A stretch of 46,185 nt of DNA from Oscillospiraceae bacterium (GTDB lineage: Bacteria > Bacillota > Clostridia > Oscillospirales > Ruminococcaceae): contig JAJQGB010000013.1 in assembly GCA_021200775.1 (NCBI GenBank), positions 1-46,185 of the forward strand, given 5' to 3'. The notes beneath the pieces were generated by a model. The model had not been told where the DNA came from. It did no database searches and saw only the letters and a list, made by a program, of their open reading frames with translations. A program made the translations under genes and the position numbers. Below are positions 6,465-13,925 of the stretch, in pieces; within the stretch, counting starts at the first letter, position 1, and every line of letters begins with the position of its first letter.

Positions 6465-7772
6465 ATGAAACATCGCACTTTTTTAAAACGCTTTAATATA
6501 GTTCTGACTGCTCTGGTTGTCGGGCTGACTGGAATAGTCTTATCGACCGGGACGGCTTCAGTCGTCCACGCTGACTCCACTCAGGAGGAGCTTGAAGACA
6601 GGCTCAACGAGATTGCCAGCGAAATGGACAAGCTCGACGACAAGATTTCCGACCTTGAAGACGACATCGACAAGGAGGAGGAGTATCAGGACTCCATCGA
6701 CGAGCAGATTGAGACTACTGAGGAGTACATAAGAACCCTCACCGATCTGATTGCCGAGTACAACTCCCAGATTTCCGATTTGGAAGACGAAATCGCCGAG
6801 CGTGAGGAGGACATCGCCGCAACGGAGGAGCTGATTGCGGCTGAAAAAGAGGAAATCGACTACAATATCGACCTCTACTCCCAGCGAATCAGGGCTCTGT
6901 ACGTCTCTCAGAACGACTCGATTGCGAGTATTCTCCTCGGTTCCAGCGACTTTTTCGACATGCTCATGCGAATGGAGCTTATAACCCGAGTCGCTGAGTA
7001 CAATAATAACCTTATCCAGACGCTTTTAGACCTGAAGGAGAGCTACGAAAACGACAAGGCTGTCCTTGAAGGCAAGATTGAAGACCTTGAATACGCCATC
7101 GACGAGCTCGACCAGAAAAAGGAAGAAGTCGAGTCGAGGAAGGCTGAATGGGAGGAGCAGTTGGACGCCCTTGAAGAGCTCTACGCCGAGAGCAAGGCGC
7201 AGATAAAGGCTCTCGAAGCACAGCAGGCTTCCTATGAAAAGAACAAGGACCAGTTAGAGAAAGAGCAGGCTGAAATAGAAGAGGAAATCGAGCGAATCAT
7301 CCGTGAAAACGCAAGAAGCGAGTACATCGGTGATTTGGAGCTCGGAACCTTCCTCTGGCCCTGCCCGGGATACTATACAATTACCTCCGGCTACGGCTCA
7401 CGTTGGGGCACGAAGCACTACGGCATCGACATCTCCGGCTCCGGAATCATGGGCGCAGACATCACCGCCGCAAACTCAGGCTATGTCCTGACAGTCTATA
7501 ACGGCTGTACACATAACTACGGCAAGTCTTCATCCTGCGGCTGTGGAGGCGGCTTCGGCAACTACTGCATCATCGACCACGGCGGCGGATACGTAACTCT
7601 CTACGCCCACGCCACGAAGATTACCGTCAGTGAAGGTCAATACGTCTCGACCGGCGACGTCATCGGCACCGTTGGCTCCACCGGCTACTCGACAGGTGCT
7701 CACCTGCACTTTGAAATCCGTGTAGACGGCGAAAGACTCGACCCGGAGAGCTTTAATCTTATCAAGTACTAG
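6465..7772 (+). CDS. Secreted coiled-coil M23 (LytM) peptidase, likely FtsEX-activated cell-wall hydrolase
   Basis: The 435-aa protein begins with a signal peptide (residues 1-37, cleavage near VVHADS). A long acidic heptad-rich coiled coil follows (about 40-290), then a C-terminal M23 domain (about 300-430). Catalytic-type motifs are present: HYGIDISG (H-x3-D) and HLHFE near residue 412. A Cys/Gly-rich insertion (SSSCGCGGGFGNYC) lies inside the M23 domain. The layout matches EnvC/PcsB-like proteins, whose coiled coil is gripped by FtsX so that ATP hydrolysis by FtsE switches the hydrolase on. It directly follows ftsX with a CCGGAGGG ribosome site, and a repeat begins 7 nt after its stop. Confidence 0.92.
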   Translation: MKHRTFLKRFNIVLTALVVGLTGIVLSTGTASVVHADSTQEELEDRLNEIASEMDKLDDKISDLEDDIDKEEEYQDSIDEQIETTEEYIRTLTDLIAEYNSQISDLEDEIAEREEDIAATEELIAAEKEEIDYNIDLYSQRIRALYVSQNDSIASILLGSSDFFDMLMRMELITRVAEYNNNLIQTLLDLKESYENDKAVLEGKIEDLEYAIDELDQKKEEVESRKAEWEEQLDALEELYAESKAQIKALEAQQASYEKNKDQLEKEQAEIEEEIERIIRENARSEYIGDLELGTFLWPCPGYYTITSGYGSRWGTKHYGIDISGSGIMGADITAANSGYVLTVYNGCTHNYGKSSSCGCGGGFGNYCIIDHGGGYVTLYAHATKITVSEGQYVSTGDVIGTVGSTGYSTGAHLHFEIRVDGERLDPESFNLIKY

Positions 7773-7778
7773 CGCAAA

Positions 7779-7921
7779 CCCCTCAGTCAGCCTTCGGCTG
7801 ACAGCTCCCCTTTCAGGGGAGCCTTTGATTGGCTCTATAAAACTTTTGTATTAAGCACAAATAGCCTCCCCTGAAAGGGGAAGACAGTTTTTCAAACTGG
7901 CACGAAGTGCCGGAGGGGTTT
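7779..7921 (+). repeat. CTCCCC-type repeat between the M23 and S41 genes
   Basis: It starts with AAACCCCTCAGTCAGCC, carries the hairpins CTCCCCTTTCAGGGGAG and CTCCCCTGAAAGGGGA, and ends with GGCACGAAGTGCCGGAGGGG. The B end carries a different cap hairpin from most copies. The S41 ribosome site begins immediately after it. Confidence 0.8.
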
Positions 7922-7939
7922 CCGAAAGGAGAGAACAGC

Positions 7940-9145
7940 GTGAACAAAAAAATATCTTTAGGTCTCGCCATCTCTCTTATGGCGATTGCGGCGGCGCTGA
8001 CGTTTATTATCTCTACGAGCTATTCTGTCAGCCTTTATAACAGCCTTATTTCCGACGTTCAGGAAAGGGCTGAGATGTACCAGAAGCTTGAACAGATTGA
8101 CACCTACGTCCGCTCATACTACAACGGCACCATCGACGAGGACGAGCTTATCGAATCACTTGCAGAAGCCTACATCGGCGTTCTGGGAGACGCAACTGCC
8201 GAGTATTACGACGAAAACGAGTACCAGCTCTATCAGGAGCACGTAAGTGGCACCCACCTCGGCGTGGGAATCTATTTTGAGGACGTCGGCGGTTGCCCGA
8301 GCGTCACGGACATCATCCCGAACGGTCCTGCCGAGTCGGCGGGAATTTCGGTCGGCGACAGCATTATCGAGATTAACGGCTACAGCGTCCTTGAAATGGG
8401 CTACGACTGGGCTTACTCGATGCTGACTTCGGAAGCCGGAACCCAGCTTACACTCACCGTTCGCTCTTCGGGAGAAGACACCACCGTCACCCTGACTACT
8501 GTCCAGATGACCGTTGCGACTGTCAGCTCGGATAATTTCGACGGCTACGGCTATATCAAGGTTACCGAGTTTTCGGAGATTACCTACCGCCAGTTCATTG
8601 CGGCGTACCTGAGTCTTCTGTCAAGTGGCGAGACGAACGGCATTATAATCGACCTTCGGAACAACTCGGGCGTCATTTTTGACCCGGTATTCAATCTTCT
8701 GAACGTCCTTCTTCCGGAGGACTCGGTTCCCTATATCTCGACTTCCCTTGATGGCACGCAGTCTTCGGGAGACCTGACCGACGGCACGAATACGCCGTCC
8801 GTTCCGGTTGTAGTTCTGGTTAATTCGAGAACTTCGGGACCCGCAGAGCTCTTTGCGGCGGCATTAAGAGACGGCTTGGGAGCTACGATTATAGGAAGCA
8901 CCACCGCCGGCTCCGCCCAGCTTCTGGAGGTCTACAGCCTCTATGACAGCACGGCGATAAGCATCCCGACGGCAACCCTTTCGGGACCGCTTACAGAATT
9001 CTCCGGCACCGGCGTCAAACCGGACTATGAAGTGACCCTGTCAGCTGACACAAATGCCGATTTGAAGCTCCTTGATGAAACCACCGACGGCTGTATCAAG
9101 AAAGCGATAGAAGTCCTTTCGCAGAGCAGTACGACGATAGAATAA
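7940..9145 (+). CDS. S41-family (CtpA/CtpB-like) PDZ protein with a degenerate active site
   Basis: The GTG at 7940 follows AAAGGAGAG and gives 401 aa; the upstream frame is repeat. A single N-terminal membrane helix (residues about 5-30) is followed by a helical region. Next come a PDZ domain (GVGIYFEDVGG, then AGISVGDSIIEINGYSV) and an S41 peptidase fold (YGYIKVTEFSE, NGIIIDLRNNSG, SGPAELFAAALRD). In active family members a Ser lies three residues before the Glu of the SASE-type motif and a Lys lies 25 residues later in TFGKG. Here these positions are Gly300 (TSGPAE) and Ser325 (TTAGSAQ). The fold is kept but the Ser-Lys pair is absent, so it is probably a pseudoprotease or scaffold. ctpB follows ftsEX in Bacillus subtilis, so the neighbourhood is conserved. 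Confidence 0.88.
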   Translation: MNKKISLGLAISLMAIAAALTFIISTSYSVSLYNSLISDVQERAEMYQKLEQIDTYVRSYYNGTIDEDELIESLAEAYIGVLGDATAEYYDENEYQLYQEHVSGTHLGVGIYFEDVGGCPSVTDIIPNGPAESAGISVGDSIIEINGYSVLEMGYDWAYSMLTSEAGTQLTLTVRSSGEDTTVTLTTVQMTVATVSSDNFDGYGYIKVTEFSEITYRQFIAAYLSLLSSGETNGIIIDLRNNSGVIFDPVFNLLNVLLPEDSVPYISTSLDGTQSSGDLTDGTNTPSVPVVVLVNSRTSGPAELFAAALRDGLGATIIGSTTAGSAQLLEVYSLYDSTAISIPTATLSGPLTEFSGTGVKPDYEVTLSADTNADLKLLDETTDGCIKKAIEVLSQSSTTIE

Positions 9146-9146
9146 A

Positions 9147-9279
9147 CCCCTTCGGCACTTCGTGCCACCTCCCCTTTCAGGGGAGGCTATTTTTATTCTC
9201 TCAGAGGCTTGTAAAGAAGCAGAAAAAGGCTCCCCTGAAAGGGGAGCTGGATGCGCCGCAGGCGCAGACTGAGGGGTTT
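9147..9279 (+). repeat. CTCCCC-type repeat between two convergent stop codons
   Basis: The element runs from CCCCTTCGGCACTTCGTGCC to CAGACTGAGGGGTTT. It starts one base after the TAA of the S41 gene, and its last bases form part of the TAA of the minus-strand Nudix gene. The hairpin CTCCCCTTTCAGGGGAG followed by GCTATTTTTATT resembles an intrinsic terminator on the plus strand. Confidence 0.8.
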
Positions 9280-9826
9280 ACCTCCGCATCATATTCGCCT
9301 TCAGAATCGCCAACTGCGTCTTGCTGTCCGGGATTTCGCCGTTCATCACCATTTCTACCGCCTTATCAAACGGGATTTTGACGACGTCGATGAATTCGTC
9401 CGGGTCGAGGTTTTGCTCGCCGAAATCCAAGCCTTCCGCCATGAACATGTGGATGACTTCGGTATCATAGGCGACGGTCGGGTATAAGTAGCCTAAGTAT
9501 GTAATCTTCTCAGCCGTTGCTCCGACTTCTTCTTTGAGCTCCCTGATTCCGCACTTAATCGGCTCTTCGTTTCCTTCACGTTTGCCGGCGGGAATCTCTA
9601 GGAGTACCTCACGGAAAGGATAACGGAACTGCCGGACGAAGATTATTTCGCCTTCGTCGGTAAGTGGCAGGACGCAGACCCCGCCGTTATGCTCGATAAC
9701 CTCACGGAAGCTTGTGTCCCCGTTTTCAAGGCGGACGGTGTCACGCCTGAGTTTAACAACCTTGCCCTCAAAGATTCTCTCTGAGGACAGGGTTTCTTCA
9801 TTCAAATGCTTCGGAATTTCTGTCAT
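9278..9826 (-). CDS. Nudix hydrolase, ADP-ribose pyrophosphatase type
   Basis: The 182-aa protein has a complete Nudix box at residues 81-103 (GKREGN, E, then RELKEEVGA), with the metal-binding Glu residues present. The N-terminal strand segment (IFEGKVVKLRRDTVRLENG) and PTVAYDTEVIHMFMAEGL after the box are typical of NudF/ADP-ribose pyrophosphatases. These hydrolyse ADP-ribose to AMP and ribose 5-phosphate. It is the last gene of a minus-strand group murC-lexA-Nudix, one base after the lexA stop. The repeat at its 3' end probably terminates the operon. Confidence 0.9.
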   Translation of the reverse strand: MTEIPKHLNEETLSSERIFEGKVVKLRRDTVRLENGDTSFREVIEHNGGVCVLPLTDEGEIIFVRQFRYPFREVLLEIPAGKREGNEEPIKCGIRELKEEVGATAEKITYLGYLYPTVAYDTEVIHMFMAEGLDFGEQNLDPDEFIDVVKIPFDKAVEMVMNGEIPDSKTQLAILKANMMRR

Positions 9827-9827
9827 A

Positions 9828-10433
9828 CTAGTCCTCTATATATCTGATTACAGCGACGACCTTGCCGATGATTGACACTGAGTCGGAGATAATCGGCTCC
9901 ATTTCGTCGTTTTCCGGTTGCAAGCGGTAGTGACCGTCTTCCTTGTAGAAGCGCTTTACGGTGGCGTCCTCTTCGTCTACGAGGGCGACGACAATCTCGC
10001 CGTTCTCAGCAGTTGAGCACTGCTCGACGACAACGGTGTCTCCATCCAAAATCGCCGCATTAATCATCGATTCGCCTCTGACTTTAAGGGCAAAAAGCTT
10101 GCCGTCATAGTGCTTCGGCGAGGTGAAATTAAGGTAGCCTTCAATCTCCTGAATGGCAGTAATCGGAACGCCGGCGGTAACGGTTCCCAGAACCGGGACT
10201 TTCAAGCCTCTTTCCTCCCCAACGAGCTTCAGTGCACGGTTAAGATGCGTGTCGGGCTTCTCGATGAGACCTGCGTCCGCAAGCTTCTGGATGCTTCTGT
10301 GAACGGTTGAGGTTGACGGATTTCCGATTGCCTTGCAGATTTCACGGACAGTGGGCATTACTCCAACCTCCGCACCCTGTCTTATACATTCGTAAACCGC
10401 TTTGTCTCTGTCATTAAGTTTGACTTCTGCCAT
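9828..10433 (-). CDS. lexA: SOS repressor LexA
   Basis: The 201-aa protein has an N-terminal winged helix-turn-helix (VREICKAIGNPSTSTVHRSI) and a C-terminal S24 autoprotease domain. The cleavage site is Ala87-Gly88 (VTAGVP). The catalytic Ser122 lies in RGESMINA and Lys160 in EDATVKRF, so it should self-cleave with RecA during DNA damage. Its start lies inside the 3' end of murC (20-nt overlap), so it appears co-transcribed with a peptidoglycan gene rather than having a private promoter. Confidence 0.95.
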   Translation of the reverse strand: MAEVKLNDRDKAVYECIRQGAEVGVMPTVREICKAIGNPSTSTVHRSIQKLADAGLIEKPDTHLNRALKLVGEERGLKVPVLGTVTAGVPITAIQEIEGYLNFTSPKHYDGKLFALKVRGESMINAAILDGDTVVVEQCSTAENGEIVVALVDEEDATVKRFYKEDGHYRLQPENDEMEPIISDSVSIIGKVVAVIRYIED

Positions 10434-11829
10434 CGCTTTGTTCCTCCTTCAGAATTTTTGAAAGTTTATGTGAGACCTTATAGATGTCCCCACAGCCCAT
10501 TGTTATAACGAGGTCGCCGGGTTTTATCTCCGACCTCAGAAACTCCACACACTCCGGAAATGTGGGAGTAAGGACGCAACCGTCGATTTTCTCAGCCAAA
10601 TCAGCCGCCTTCACGCCATAGGTGTTCTTCTCACGGGAGCCCATAATCTCGGTCAGAACTACCAAATCGGCGATTTTAAGAACCCTTGCGAAGTCGTCCA
10701 TAAGGGTGTATGTCCTCGAATAGGTGAACGGCTGGTGCACGGCGATAATTCGATTGAACCCTAAGCCCTTTGCCGCCTGCAAGGTAACTTCGATTTCACG
10801 TGGATGGTGCGCATAGTCGTCGGCAATCGTGATTCCGTCCACTTCGGCGAGCTTTTCAAACCGCCTTTCAGCGCCCTTGAACTCCGAAAGACCCTTGACG
10901 ATATTTTCGTCTGAAATCCCTAAGTATTTGCAAGCCGCAACCGCCGCAGTGGCGTTTAAGACGTTGTGCTTGCCCGGTACGTGGATTTTGGCGTCAAACA
11001 GCATAGTTCCCTTATGATAGACCGAAAACGTCGTCAGAAGCCCTCTTGTTTCATGTATGACGGGGTAAAAGTCGTTTTTATCCGACCAGCCGAAAGTAAT
11101 CAAGTCTTTTCCTGAGACACCCGCAACCGCTTCGAGGGTGCTTGCGTCGTCGCCGTTGTATATCAAGCACTTCGAGGCGTTCTCGGCAAACTTGTGGAAC
11201 GAAGCCTTCAGGTTGTCCATCGTCTTGAAGTAGTCGAGGTGGTCGGCATCTATATTAAGAATTATCGCAATATCCGGGTAGAGCTTTAAGAAAGTATCGA
11301 CGAACTCGCAGGACTCGCAGACCATCTTGTCGCCGTTTCCGGTACGACCTGAACCTCCGATTGAGCGAAGCTTTCCTCCGATAACACAGCCGAAATCTTC
11401 GCCTGATTCACGCATAATCTCTGCAAGCATCGAAGAAGTGGTGGTCTTCCCGTGAGTTCCGGAAACGCAGACGGCGTTATCGTAGCTCTTCGTGACAAGT
11501 CCAAGAAGCTCCGAGCGCTCTAAGACCGGCACGCCGCTTTGTTTTGCCGCAATCAGCTCCGGATTGTCGCTCATGATGGCGGCAGTGTGGACGATGAGGT
11601 CAGCTCCCTCAATATTCTCAGCCCGTTGTCCCATGAAGACAGGGATGCCCATAGCTCTGACCTGTTCAAGCGTCTCCGTCTCGTTATTGTCAGACCCGGT
11701 GAGATAGAACCCCATCCCGTGAAGAATCTGAGCCAGCGGGAACATCCCGCTTCCGCCGATGCCGATAAAATGTATATGCTTCCTGCCAGCGAGAATCGAA
11801 TCTCTGGCAAGGGAGAAATGATTTGACAT
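10414..11829 (-). CDS. murC: UDP-N-acetylmuramate--L-alanine ligase MurC
   Basis: I start at the ATG at 11829, which has TTGGAGG in front; longer frames read into the upstream repeat. The 471-aa product has the N-terminal FIGIGGSGM nucleotide-binding loop and the ATP-binding CVSGTHGKTTTSSML. It also has the Mur-ligase motifs NIDADHLDYF and DDYAHHPREIEVTL. It adds L-alanine to UDP-MurNAc in the cytoplasm, the first step of stem-peptide synthesis. It is the first gene of the murC-lexA-Nudix group. Confidence 0.95.
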   Translation of the reverse strand: MSNHFSLARDSILAGRKHIHFIGIGGSGMFPLAQILHGMGFYLTGSDNNETETLEQVRAMGIPVFMGQRAENIEGADLIVHTAAIMSDNPELIAAKQSGVPVLERSELLGLVTKSYDNAVCVSGTHGKTTTSSMLAEIMRESGEDFGCVIGGKLRSIGGSGRTGNGDKMVCESCEFVDTFLKLYPDIAIILNIDADHLDYFKTMDNLKASFHKFAENASKCLIYNGDDASTLEAVAGVSGKDLITFGWSDKNDFYPVIHETRGLLTTFSVYHKGTMLFDAKIHVPGKHNVLNATAAVAACKYLGISDENIVKGLSEFKGAERRFEKLAEVDGITIADDYAHHPREIEVTLQAAKGLGFNRIIAVHQPFTYSRTYTLMDDFARVLKIADLVVLTEIMGSREKNTYGVKAADLAEKIDGCVLTPTFPECVEFLRSEIKPGDLVITMGCGDIYKVSHKLSKILKEEQSDGRSQT

Positions 11830-11856
11830 GCAATTGCCTCCAAGGATACGTATTTG

Positions 11857-12014
11857 TCGCCGCTTTGCGGCGACGCGCCTTCTGCGAAGGCGCACCCCTC
11901 CACCACCGCCTTCGGCGGCGGTCCCCCTCCCCTTGACAGGGGAGACTTTGTTTAGCGCAGTTATGGCTCCCCTGTCAAGGGGAGCTGGCAGCCCGCAGGG
12001 CTGACTGAGGGGTG
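11857..12014 (-). repeat. CTCCCC-type repeat upstream of murC
   Basis: The core runs from CCCCTCCACCACCGCCTTCGG (11895) to GGGCTGACTGAGGGG (12012), with the hairpins CTCCCCTTGACAGGGGAG and CTCCCCTGTCAAGGGGAG. Cap hairpins GTCGCCGC/GCGGCGAC and GCGCCTTC/GAAGGCGC adjoin it on the murC side. A transcript starting upstream of the element would carry it in the murC leader. Confidence 0.75.
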
Positions 12015-12201
12015 CTCCCCGCAGGGGAGCCCAACAAAAGTTCACATTAAGTATATTACATTTCGCCGAAAAAATAAACACCTTTTCGGGATTTTTCTCA
12101 AAAAAATTTCGTTCCGGGATGATTTCAGACTTCCCGGTGGTATAAAATCCCGTTTTCACGGCAAAAATAGGGATAGTTAAAATTTGAAAGGACAATTTGC
12201 C

Positions 12202-12462
12202 ATGACAATTACGGGTATCAAAGTAAGAAAGCTCATCCCCGAGGGCAAGCTCAAAGGAATCGTGAGTGTCACGTTCGACAATTCATTTGCCGTCCACGAC
12301 ATCAAAGTCATCGAAGGCGACAACCGCCTCTTCGTCGCAATGCCGTCAAGGCGTGATGACACCGGCACCTTCCGGGACATAGTCCATCCGATTTCGACGG
12401 AAGCTAGGAACAGGATGGAGTCGGAAATTTTGGAGGCGTATTATAATGCGAAAGCCGGCTGA
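12202..12462 (+). CDS. spoVG: SpoVG-family regulatory protein
   Basis: The 86-aa product begins MTITGIKVRKLI and contains AVHDIKVIEG, LFVAMPSRRDDTG and FRDIVHPI, which are diagnostic of SpoVG. SpoVG is a small nucleic-acid-binding regulator involved in sporulation, cell division and capsule or virulence control in Firmicutes. GAAAGGA lies 10 nt before the ATG at 12202; an in-frame TTG at 12184 would remove that site from the leader. It has no co-directional neighbour and ends in a terminator shared with the facing Nudix gene. Confidence 0.95.
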   Translation: MTITGIKVRKLIPEGKLKGIVSVTFDNSFAVHDIKVIEGDNRLFVAMPSRRDDTGTFRDIVHPISTEARNRMESEILEAYYNAKAG

Positions 12463-12478
12463 TTATGCCGGCTTTTTC
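12451..12478 (+). terminator. Terminator of spoVG, probably bidirectional
   Basis: AAAGCCGGC (12451-12459) pairs with GCCGGCTTT (12467-12475), followed by TTC. The stem overlaps the last codons of spoVG and abuts the stop of the convergent Nudix gene. Confidence 0.8.
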
Positions 12479-12881
12479 ATACGATGTGTCCACGAGCCTT
12501 TTGGGCTACACTTTTGTCGTTATCATAGGACAACACGGCATCCGCTCGGTCTATTTCCACCCACTTGATGTCGGCAATCTCGTCCTCCTGGGGGACAAAA
12601 TCGGTGTTTTTTGCTTTTGCAAGATAGTAAACCACCGTTTTGTGCGTGCCCTTTTTCGGTGAGTAGGAGACGGTCTCCCGGAAAGTCTGGTCGATGATGA
12701 CCTCGATTCCCGTTTCCTCCCGGATTTCACGTATGGCGGTCTGGATTTCCGTCTCGCCATCCTCAACGTGACCCTTTGGGAACGACCAATGCCCGCTGTT
12801 TACGTGCTTGACAAGCAATATTTCCGTGTTGCCATGAAATTTGCGCCAGACAATCCCGCCGCAAGATTTTTCATGAAGCAT
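12477..12881 (-). CDS. Nudix hydrolase, Ap4A hydrolase-like
   Basis: The 134-aa product starts MLHEKSCGGIVW; the longer frame upstream lacks a ribosome site. The Nudix box is GHVEDGETEIQTAIREIREE, preceded by HWSFPKG. The KSCGGIVW...LVKH and SFPKGHVE motifs are typical of bis(5'-nucleosyl)-tetraphosphatases, which split Ap4A-type alarmones. The exact substrate cannot be fixed from sequence. It converges on spoVG. Confidence 0.88.
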   Translation of the reverse strand: MLHEKSCGGIVWRKFHGNTEILLVKHVNSGHWSFPKGHVEDGETEIQTAIREIREETGIEVIIDQTFRETVSYSPKKGTHKTVVYYLAKAKNTDFVPQEDEIADIKWVEIDRADAVLSYDNDKSVAQKARGHIV

Positions 12882-13023
12882 ACTGGTCCCTTCTGCACGG
12901 AATCCGTGCGTATTTTCAATGTTAAGTCTATTGTAGCACAAATTGATGGGTTTTGCAACGGGGAAGAATAGAAAATTGCGGTGCAAAATGTGCAATTAAT
13001 CGTCCCAGATTTATAAACCACCA

Positions 13024-13065
13024 TTGCTTTTTCGGCGAATTTCTGATACAATAGCATTAATGCTA
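13024..13065 (+). promoter_or_regulatory. Promoter and palindromic operator of the restriction-modification operon
   Basis: TTGCTT (13024-13029), 17 nt and TACAAT (13047-13052) form a promoter. The perfect 14-bp palindrome TAGCATTAATGCTA (13052-13065) starts at the last base of the -10 and covers the expected start site. That position would let a bound protein block transcription. No separate control (C) protein gene is present, so the methylase or a host factor is the likely binder (inference). Confidence 0.65.
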
Positions 13066-13088
13066 CTGAAAAAGGAGGACTGCTGCTT

Positions 13089-13925
13089 ATGGAGAAAAAC
13101 AAATTCGTTGCTCCCGTTTTGAAATGGGTTGGTGGGAAAAGACAATTAATCGATGCTTTCACTCCGCTTCTGCCGGACAAGATAACCTCCTATTGTGAGC
13201 CTTTTTTGGGCGGTGGCGCTCTTCTTTTTCATTTACAGCCAGATGTTGCATACATAAACGACATAAACTCAGATCTGATGAATGTGTATTCGGTTATCCG
13301 GAACAGCGTCGATGAGCTGGTCGAAGAGCTGAAGCAATACAGGAATGAGCCGGATTACTATTATGCCGTCCGTGAATGGGACAGATGTCCTGATAAATAT
13401 GATTTACTGGATAATACTCAGAAGGCGGCTCGCTTTTTGTATCTGAATAAGACCTGTTACAATGGTTTATATCGTGTAAACAACGCTGGAGAGTTTAATT
13501 CACCGTTTGGATTTTACAAGAATCCGAATATCGTCAACGAGCCAACTCTTCGTGCTGTAAGTGCTTACCTGAATTCTGCCGAAATCACATCTTCTTCCGT
13601 TGATTTTGAAGAAGTGCTTAGCTATATAAACAAAGATACATTCGTCTATTTAGATCCACCATATGACCCGGTTTCAGAGACTTCAAACTTCACCGGCTAT
13701 TCAAAGGGCGGTTTTTCAAGGAACGACCAGATAAGATTGCGTAAATGCTGTGATGAGCTGGACAGGCGAGGTGTCAGATTCATGCTTTCTAACTCTGCAA
13801 CTCCATTTATCAGAGATCTTTATTCGGCATACAACATCACTGTTGTTTCTGCCAAGCGTGTGATAAATTCCGTTGCAAGCAAGCGTGGAGACATTAATGA
13901 ATTGGTGGTGAGAAATTATGAGTAG
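13089..13925 (+). CDS. Type II DNA adenine methyltransferase (Dam/DpnM-like, alpha class)
   Basis: The 278-aa protein has PVLKWVGGKRQL at residues 9-20, the SAM-binding FLGGG at 39-43 and the catalytic DPPYD at 189-193. The order (FxGGG before DPPY) defines the alpha class of N6-adenine methylases, which includes Dam, M.DpnII and M.EcoRV. AAGGAGG precedes the ATG. It overlaps the next gene, a nuclease-like protein, by 8 nt, so it protects the host DNA in a restriction-modification pair. The target may be GATC or a related palindrome, but that cannot be read from sequence. Codons such as ATA are more frequent here than in flanking genes, consistent with horizontal acquisition. Confidence 0.9.
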   Translation: MEKNKFVAPVLKWVGGKRQLIDAFTPLLPDKITSYCEPFLGGGALLFHLQPDVAYINDINSDLMNVYSVIRNSVDELVEELKQYRNEPDYYYAVREWDRCPDKYDLLDNTQKAARFLYLNKTCYNGLYRVNNAGEFNSPFGFYKNPNIVNEPTLRAVSAYLNSAEITSSSVDFEEVLSYINKDTFVYLDPPYDPVSETSNFTGYSKGGFSRNDQIRLRKCCDELDRRGVRFMLSNSATPFIRDLYSAYNITVVSAKRVINSVASKRGDINELVVRNYE

